A stretch of 22,047 nt of DNA from a virus. A program made the position numbers and the translations under genes. The notes under the pieces were generated by a model. That model had not been told where the DNA came from, ran no database searches, and saw only the letters and a list, made by a program, of their open reading frames with translations. The stretch lies in IMG/VR virus record IMGVR_UViG_3300035162_003131, positions 1-22,047 of that record; one strand, 5' to 3'. Below are positions 20,107-22,047 of the stretch, one piece after another; position 1 is the stretch's first letter; each line of letters opens with the position of its first letter.

Positions 20107-20195
20107 TTTAATCTTCCTCTATTTTTTACAGACCATGTTATTTCCATTGCAATAACCATCAAACTAATAAATCCAAAGACAAATAATCCGCTCAT
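20103..20195 (-). CDS. Tiny membrane protein (30 aa)
   Basis: It begins MSGLFVFGFISLMVIAMEIT, one membrane helix with a short basic tail (SVKNRGRLK) that should face the cytoplasm. Its ATG shares bases with the stop of the gene before it, its stop overlaps the ATG of the 6PGDH-like gene, and AGAGGAAG near its own end serves that next start. Thirty-residue phage membrane proteins often tune a membrane enzyme or act in lysis timing. No function is visible here. Confidence 0.6.
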   Translation of the reverse strand: MSGLFVFGFISLMVIAMEITWSVKNRGRLK

Positions 20196-20410
20196 CATAG
20201 TTGTATATTTAACCAAGGTAACAGTGGTGGAATCACTCCGATAAGTCGAAGAAGACCCTCAGCAAAAAGTGCGAGAACAACCCAACCAACGCACATACTG
20301 ATAATTCCAGCATTGCGATTATGTTTTCGTATGGCATCATCAATCATCTCCTGACATTCTTGTCGGGTTATATAGTGTTCTGGTTTTATTTCATTCATCC
20401 TGGGAGACAT
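20195..20410 (-). CDS. Hypothetical membrane protein (71 aa)
   Basis: A charged N-terminal half (EIKPEHYITRQECQEMIDDA, then IRKHNRN) precedes one membrane helix, about residues 34-56 (IISMCVGWVVLALFAEGLLR), then a hydrophobic Pro-rich end. The topology is probably cytoplasmic N-terminus with C-terminus outside. ATG at 20410 gives 71 residues. ATG at 20398 (MNEIKPEHY) would give 67 and an 8-base overlap with the upstream stop, which is equally likely. It is co-transcribed with the small genes on both sides. I know no family. Confidence 0.72.
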   Translation of the reverse strand: MSPRMNEIKPEHYITRQECQEMIDDAIRKHNRNAGIISMCVGWVVLALFAEGLLRLIGVIPPLLPWLNIQL

Positions 20411-20546
20411 TAGGCAAACTACTCATAGGGTCTGGTAGTCCTCCTACTATAGCACAAGCTCGCTTATAATAGTAGTTGTCTGTTGTGCCGTTTTCCTCAA
20501 ACTTCTCTTTGATGATTGCCCAATTGGCAAATTCGTCTGGATGCAT
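20391..20546 (-). CDS. Hypothetical protein (51 aa)
   Basis: ATG at 20546, TGA at 20393-20391, overlapping the membrane-protein gene in another frame. It begins MHPDEFANWAIIKEKFEENG, continues TTDNYYYKRACAIVGGLPDP and ends in a polar Ser/Asp tail. It is probably a small helical domain, with no signal or metal motif. The late-like box ATTAAATA lies 26 bases upstream. Good codon character and the gene-dense layout support it. The function is unknown. Confidence 0.68.
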   Translation of the reverse strand: MHPDEFANWAIIKEKFEENGTTDNYYYKRACAIVGGLPDPMSSLPNVSQDE

Positions 20547-20571
20547 GATAGATGAATAGTATCTACAATAC

Positions 20572-20579
20572 TATTTAAT
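20572..20579 (-). promoter_or_regulatory. Possible late promoter variant (ATTAAATA)
   Basis: ATTAAATA on the minus strand (20579-20572), 26 bases before the ATG of the 51-aa gene and 45 bases after the end of the Ser tRNA. It keeps the TAAATA core of the T4-like late motif and the same spacing to the start as the boxes at 907 and 18175. Confidence 0.35.
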
Positions 20580-20623
20580 ACAGAGAACTACTAATTAGTA
20601 TCTGTTGTGTTTGTATTTCCTAA

Positions 20624-20706
20624 CGGAAGAAACAGGAATCGAACCTGCGAAGGTGTTACCCTCAGCCGCTTTCAAGGCGGTGTCCTCGACCAACCGGACC
20701 TCTTCC
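20624..20706 (-). tRNA. tRNA-Ser (UGA anticodon)
   Basis: Type II cloverleaf: acceptor GGAAGAG/TTCTTCC, D arm with GG, anticodon loop CTTGAAA (UGA) on a CCGC/GCGG stem, long variable arm, T arm GCAGG/CCTGT with TTCGATT, discriminator G as in all Ser tRNAs. No CCA is encoded. Its 5' end touches the stop codon of the 82-aa gene. Confidence 0.93.
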
Positions 20707-20955
20707 TTACTTAATTTCAAAATCCAATCTACGAACTTTACGTTTCCGCCTTGCCTCTTGATAAACAAGTTCTTCAGATGAGAAATGACTATCAATTTTC
20801 ACTTCCCTATCATATGATACCATAACAACCTTATCAAGGTCAACTGCACCAATTTTATCGTCAACAATTCTCATTTGATTTGAGCAACCACACACTTGAA
20901 CTTTTGGTTTACTGGTCAACTCTGTATTGCATTGCTTGCATCGTATGGTAATCAT
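20707..20955 (-). CDS. Zinc-ribbon-like hypothetical protein (82 aa)
   Basis: Cys6 and Cys9 (IRCKQCNTEL) and Cys22 and Cys24 (QVCGCSNQMR) form two Cys pairs, a likely zinc ribbon, although the second pair has one residue between the Cys instead of two. A beta-rich middle follows and then a basic C-terminal helix (EARRKRKVRRLDFEIK), which could touch nucleic acid. The TAA stop is directly next to the Ser tRNA, so mRNA and tRNA are probably cut from one transcript. A CATAAATA late box lies 34 bases before the ATG. Confidence 0.75.
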   Translation of the reverse strand: MITIRCKQCNTELTSKPKVQVCGCSNQMRIVDDKIGAVDLDKVVMVSYDREVKIDSHFSSEELVYQEARRKRKVRRLDFEIK

Positions 20956-20988
20956 TTTTTTTCACTCAAATCATTTCATTTGACATTA

Positions 20989-20996
20989 TATTTATG
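20989..20996 (-). promoter_or_regulatory. T4-type late promoter (CATAAATA)
   Basis: CATAAATA on the minus strand (20996-20989) matches NATAAATA. It overlaps the last codon and stop of the cupin gene. It would drive the zinc-ribbon gene and possibly the Ser tRNA and the genes after it. Confidence 0.6.
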
Positions 20997-21324
20997 TACG
21001 ACCATAGTCATCTTCGACTCTAACAATATCATCTTCAACACACTCCCCAATTTGAGTTTCAATAAAAGTTAAAGCATCCTTTCCCGCAGTGGCTCTATGA
21101 AGTATTCCACATGGAACATGCCAAAAAGTACCAACAACTCCGATGTGCTCTTCACCATCAATTTCAATTGAACCAGACCCATCCACAATTGTCCAATATT
21201 CTGCGCGGGTATTATGATACTGCAAAGAAAATTTTTTTTCTGGATCAACTACAATTCTTTTAACTTTATAATTTGGTTCATCAAGAAGAACTTCATAAGT
21301 TCCCCATGGTCTTTTATAAATCAT
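20992..21324 (-). CDS. Phosphomannose isomerase-type cupin (110 aa)
   Basis: It begins with RPWGTYEVLL, then KVKRIVVDPEKKFSLQYHNT and RAEYWTIVDGSGSIEIDGEE, and HVPCGILHRATAGKDALTFI. This is the type II mannose-6-phosphate isomerase domain, usually fused to GDP-mannose pyrophosphorylase. Metal ligands Gln35, His37, Glu42 and His76 are all present. Conversion of fructose-6-P to mannose-6-P would feed GDP-mannose, the substrate of the GME-like enzyme of the operon. It is a stand-alone cupin of 110 residues, a form known in cyanophages. There is no good ribosome binding site. It follows a UAU tRNA at 58 bases, so it is probably on the tRNA transcript. The link to the glycan operon is inference. 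Confidence 0.88.
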   Translation of the reverse strand: MIYKRPWGTYEVLLDEPNYKVKRIVVDPEKKFSLQYHNTRAEYWTIVDGSGSIEIDGEEHIGVVGTFWHVPCGILHRATAGKDALTFIETQIGECVEDDIVRVEDDYGRT

Positions 21325-21381
21325 TATTAAATTTTTTGTTGTATTCCCTCATTATATATTCATCGATTGATATATTTTTAA

Positions 21382-21453
21382 ATCCAAATGTCAGAATTGA
21401 ACTGACAACCAATGCTTCATAAAAGCATCGCTCTACCATTGAGCTAATTTGAA
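21382..21453 (-). tRNA. tRNA with UAU anticodon, probably Ile (AUA)
   Basis: Acceptor TTCAAAT/ATTTGGA (one T-G pair), D arm GCTC/GAGC with AATGGTA, anticodon stem ATGCT/AGCAT with loop TTTATGA, T arm GTCAG/CTGAC with TTCAATT, discriminator T. AUA decoding would suit an AT-rich phage. G rather than A at position 37, and T at position 73, are unusual for Ile, so the identity is not certain. Confidence 0.78.
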
Positions 21454-21457
21454 ATGA

Positions 21458-21518
21458 GTTGGAACACCATTCGGAAATTAAACCTAACAGTGTATTAGAG
21501 GGAGCAGAACTCCCCAAC
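21458..21518 (-). other. Structured spacer between two tRNAs
   Basis: On the minus strand GTTGGGG (21518-21512) can pair with TTCCAAC (21464-21458), enclosing TCTAA/TTAGG, while GGGAG/CTCCC (21514-21500) competes with the outer helix. GGTTTAATTTCC resembles a damaged T arm. No anticodon arm has a T at position 33. I read it as a decayed tRNA or processing spacer. Nothing else is visible in it. Confidence 0.25.
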
Positions 21519-21554
21519 CAACTTATGTATGACAACTACCAAAGTAATTGTCAA

Positions 21555-21626
21555 CTCCCCTTCCTGGGATCGAACCAGGGACATTTTGATTAACAGTCAA
21601 ACGTTCTACCGCTGAACTAAAGAGGA
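21555..21626 (-). tRNA. tRNA-Asn (GUU anticodon)
   Basis: Acceptor TCCTCTT/AAGGGGA, D stem GTTC/GAAC with AGCGGTA, anticodon stem TTTGA/TCAAA with loop CTGTTAA, T arm CCTGG/CCAGG with TTCGATC, discriminator G. No CCA is encoded. The last codons and stop of the 51-aa gene upstream lie inside its first 21 bases. Confidence 0.95.
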
Positions 21627-21761
21627 TTGTTTTAACCAACAAGGTTTACATAAAGAATTTTTATATTTTTTCTCAGATGGAACATAGCATCCAACTTGAG
21701 GGCATTTATTTGCAGGAGTCATTTTATCACACCCAACGCATTTTGTCTCCCACATTTTCAT
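21606..21761 (-). CDS. Small Cys-rich, zinc-finger-like protein (51 aa)
   Basis: ATG at 21761, overlapping the stop of the 63-aa gene (ATGA). The sequence MKMWETKCVGCDKM gives a first Cys-x-x-Cys. CPQVGC follows (Cys20, Cys25), and LCKPCWLK gives the last Cys-x-x-Cys pair at 38 and 41. Six Cys in this order could hold one or two zinc ions, and such tiny zinc proteins are common among phage host-takeover factors. The TAG stop (21608-21606) is the GGTAG of the Asn tRNA D loop, so the frame runs 21 bases into the tRNA. Either gene may be used from the same RNA, but not both intact from one molecule. Confidence 0.65.
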   Translation of the reverse strand: MKMWETKCVGCDKMTPANKCPQVGCYVPSEKKYKNSLCKPCWLKQSSLVQR

Positions 21762-21949
21762 TTTGCGTCGTACTCTTTCTTTGTTTTAAAGTAGAGTTTG
21801 TAATATGGTTTTTTCATTTCATCAAGGATTTTCATGTCCTCTTCAAATCCCATATACTTACAAAGTTGATAAGACCCTTCTAACTCACTAATTAATCTTA
21901 GTATGTTAGCAGGGTGCCTTTCAAGTCCTCCAAAATCATATTGTGACAT
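21758..21949 (-). CDS. Hypothetical protein (63 aa)
   Basis: It begins MSQYDFGGLERHPANILRLI and then SELEGSYQLCKYMGFEEDMK, with a Lys- and Tyr-rich tail (ILDEMKKPYYKLYFKTKKEY). It is probably two or three helices, soluble, with one Cys. It starts 18 bases after the 3' end of the Gly tRNA and couples by ATGA to the Cys-rich gene, so it belongs to the tRNA transcript. I do not recognise it. Confidence 0.7.
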   Translation of the reverse strand: MSQYDFGGLERHPANILRLISELEGSYQLCKYMGFEEDMKILDEMKKPYYKLYFKTKKEYDAK

Positions 21950-21966
21950 AATAATAGTTTGGAGAA

Positions 21967-22037
21967 AGCGGAATACCAGAATCGAACTGGTGACGAAAGG
22001 TTGGAAACCTTTAGTTTTGCCTCTAAACTAATTCCGC
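21967..22037 (-). tRNA. tRNA-Gly (UCC anticodon)
   Basis: Acceptor GCGGAAT/ATTCCGC (7 perfect pairs), D arm GTTT...AAAC with GAGG, anticodon stem AAAGG/CCTTT with loop TTTCCAA, T arm ACCAG/CTGGT with TTCGATT, discriminator T as in bacterial Gly tRNAs. No CCA is encoded. Confidence 0.93.
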
Positions 22038-22047
22038 ATATAAATGG

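Noticed and set aside
21314-21535. 73-codon minus-strand open frame
   Set aside because: It runs straight through the UAU tRNA gene, has no ribosome binding site, and its middle is the translation of tRNA sequence.
21549-21554. TTGACA after the Asn tRNA as a promoter -35
   Set aside because: The best -10 at 17 bases is CATACA, a poor match, and the box is part of a hairpin next to the tRNA 3' end.

Overview
The window looks like accessory genome of a T4-like marine cyanophage (a phage of Prochlorococcus or Synechococcus). The evidence is two high-light-inducible (hli) genes, GATAAATA/CATAAATA late-promoter motifs, host-type sigma70 promoters, a scattered tRNA set, and many very short genes whose stops overlap the next start. 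No capsid, tail or replication gene lies in the window, so the phage family is inferred. Every supported gene is on the minus strand, so the text runs from high to low coordinates when read in the direction of transcription.

Right part (about 17,840-22,047): tRNA genes (Gly-UCC, Asn-GUU, a UAU tRNA, Ser-UGA, a long-armed tRNA, Met-CAU) alternate with small proteins. These include two Cys-rich zinc-ribbon-like proteins, a phosphomannose-isomerase-type cupin, the NAD-binding half of a 6-phosphogluconate-dehydrogenase-like protein, small membrane proteins and a Phd/YefM antitoxin-like protein. The antitoxin-like gene has a perfect sigma70 promoter and a leader that can fold into a GNRA hairpin, an H-type pseudoknot and a start-codon-masking hairpin, so it is a riboswitch candidate.

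Centre (1,957-17,787): one continuous block of 19 minus-strand genes, nearly all joined by short stop/start overlaps, behind a single strong promoter built into the terminator of the preceding genes. It encodes a glycan-building system: a GDP-mannose 3,5-epimerase-like enzyme, two other nucleotide-sugar epimerases, a UDP-glucose/GDP-mannose-type dehydrogenase, an ammonia-dependent NAD synthetase, about eleven glycosyltransferases (four of fucosyltransferase type, plus GT2-like, GT17-like, GT25-like, exostosin-like and DUF5672), and four methyltransferases. The cupin further right would fit the same mannose-derived pathway. The probable product is a methylated oligosaccharide, either added to the virion or made to alter the host surface. 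Which one cannot be read from the sequence.

Left part (1-1,954): a secreted, GC-rich, outer-membrane-barrel-like protein behind a T4-type late promoter, three small hypothetical genes, a terminator that contains the next promoter, and an early-type operon with two hli genes and a membrane protein cut by the window edge.

The parts most worth follow-up are the structured leader of the antitoxin-like gene, the L-sugar/glycan operon with its NAD synthetase, the fused terminator-promoter elements, and the unusual tRNA-like sequences around 18,815-19,022.
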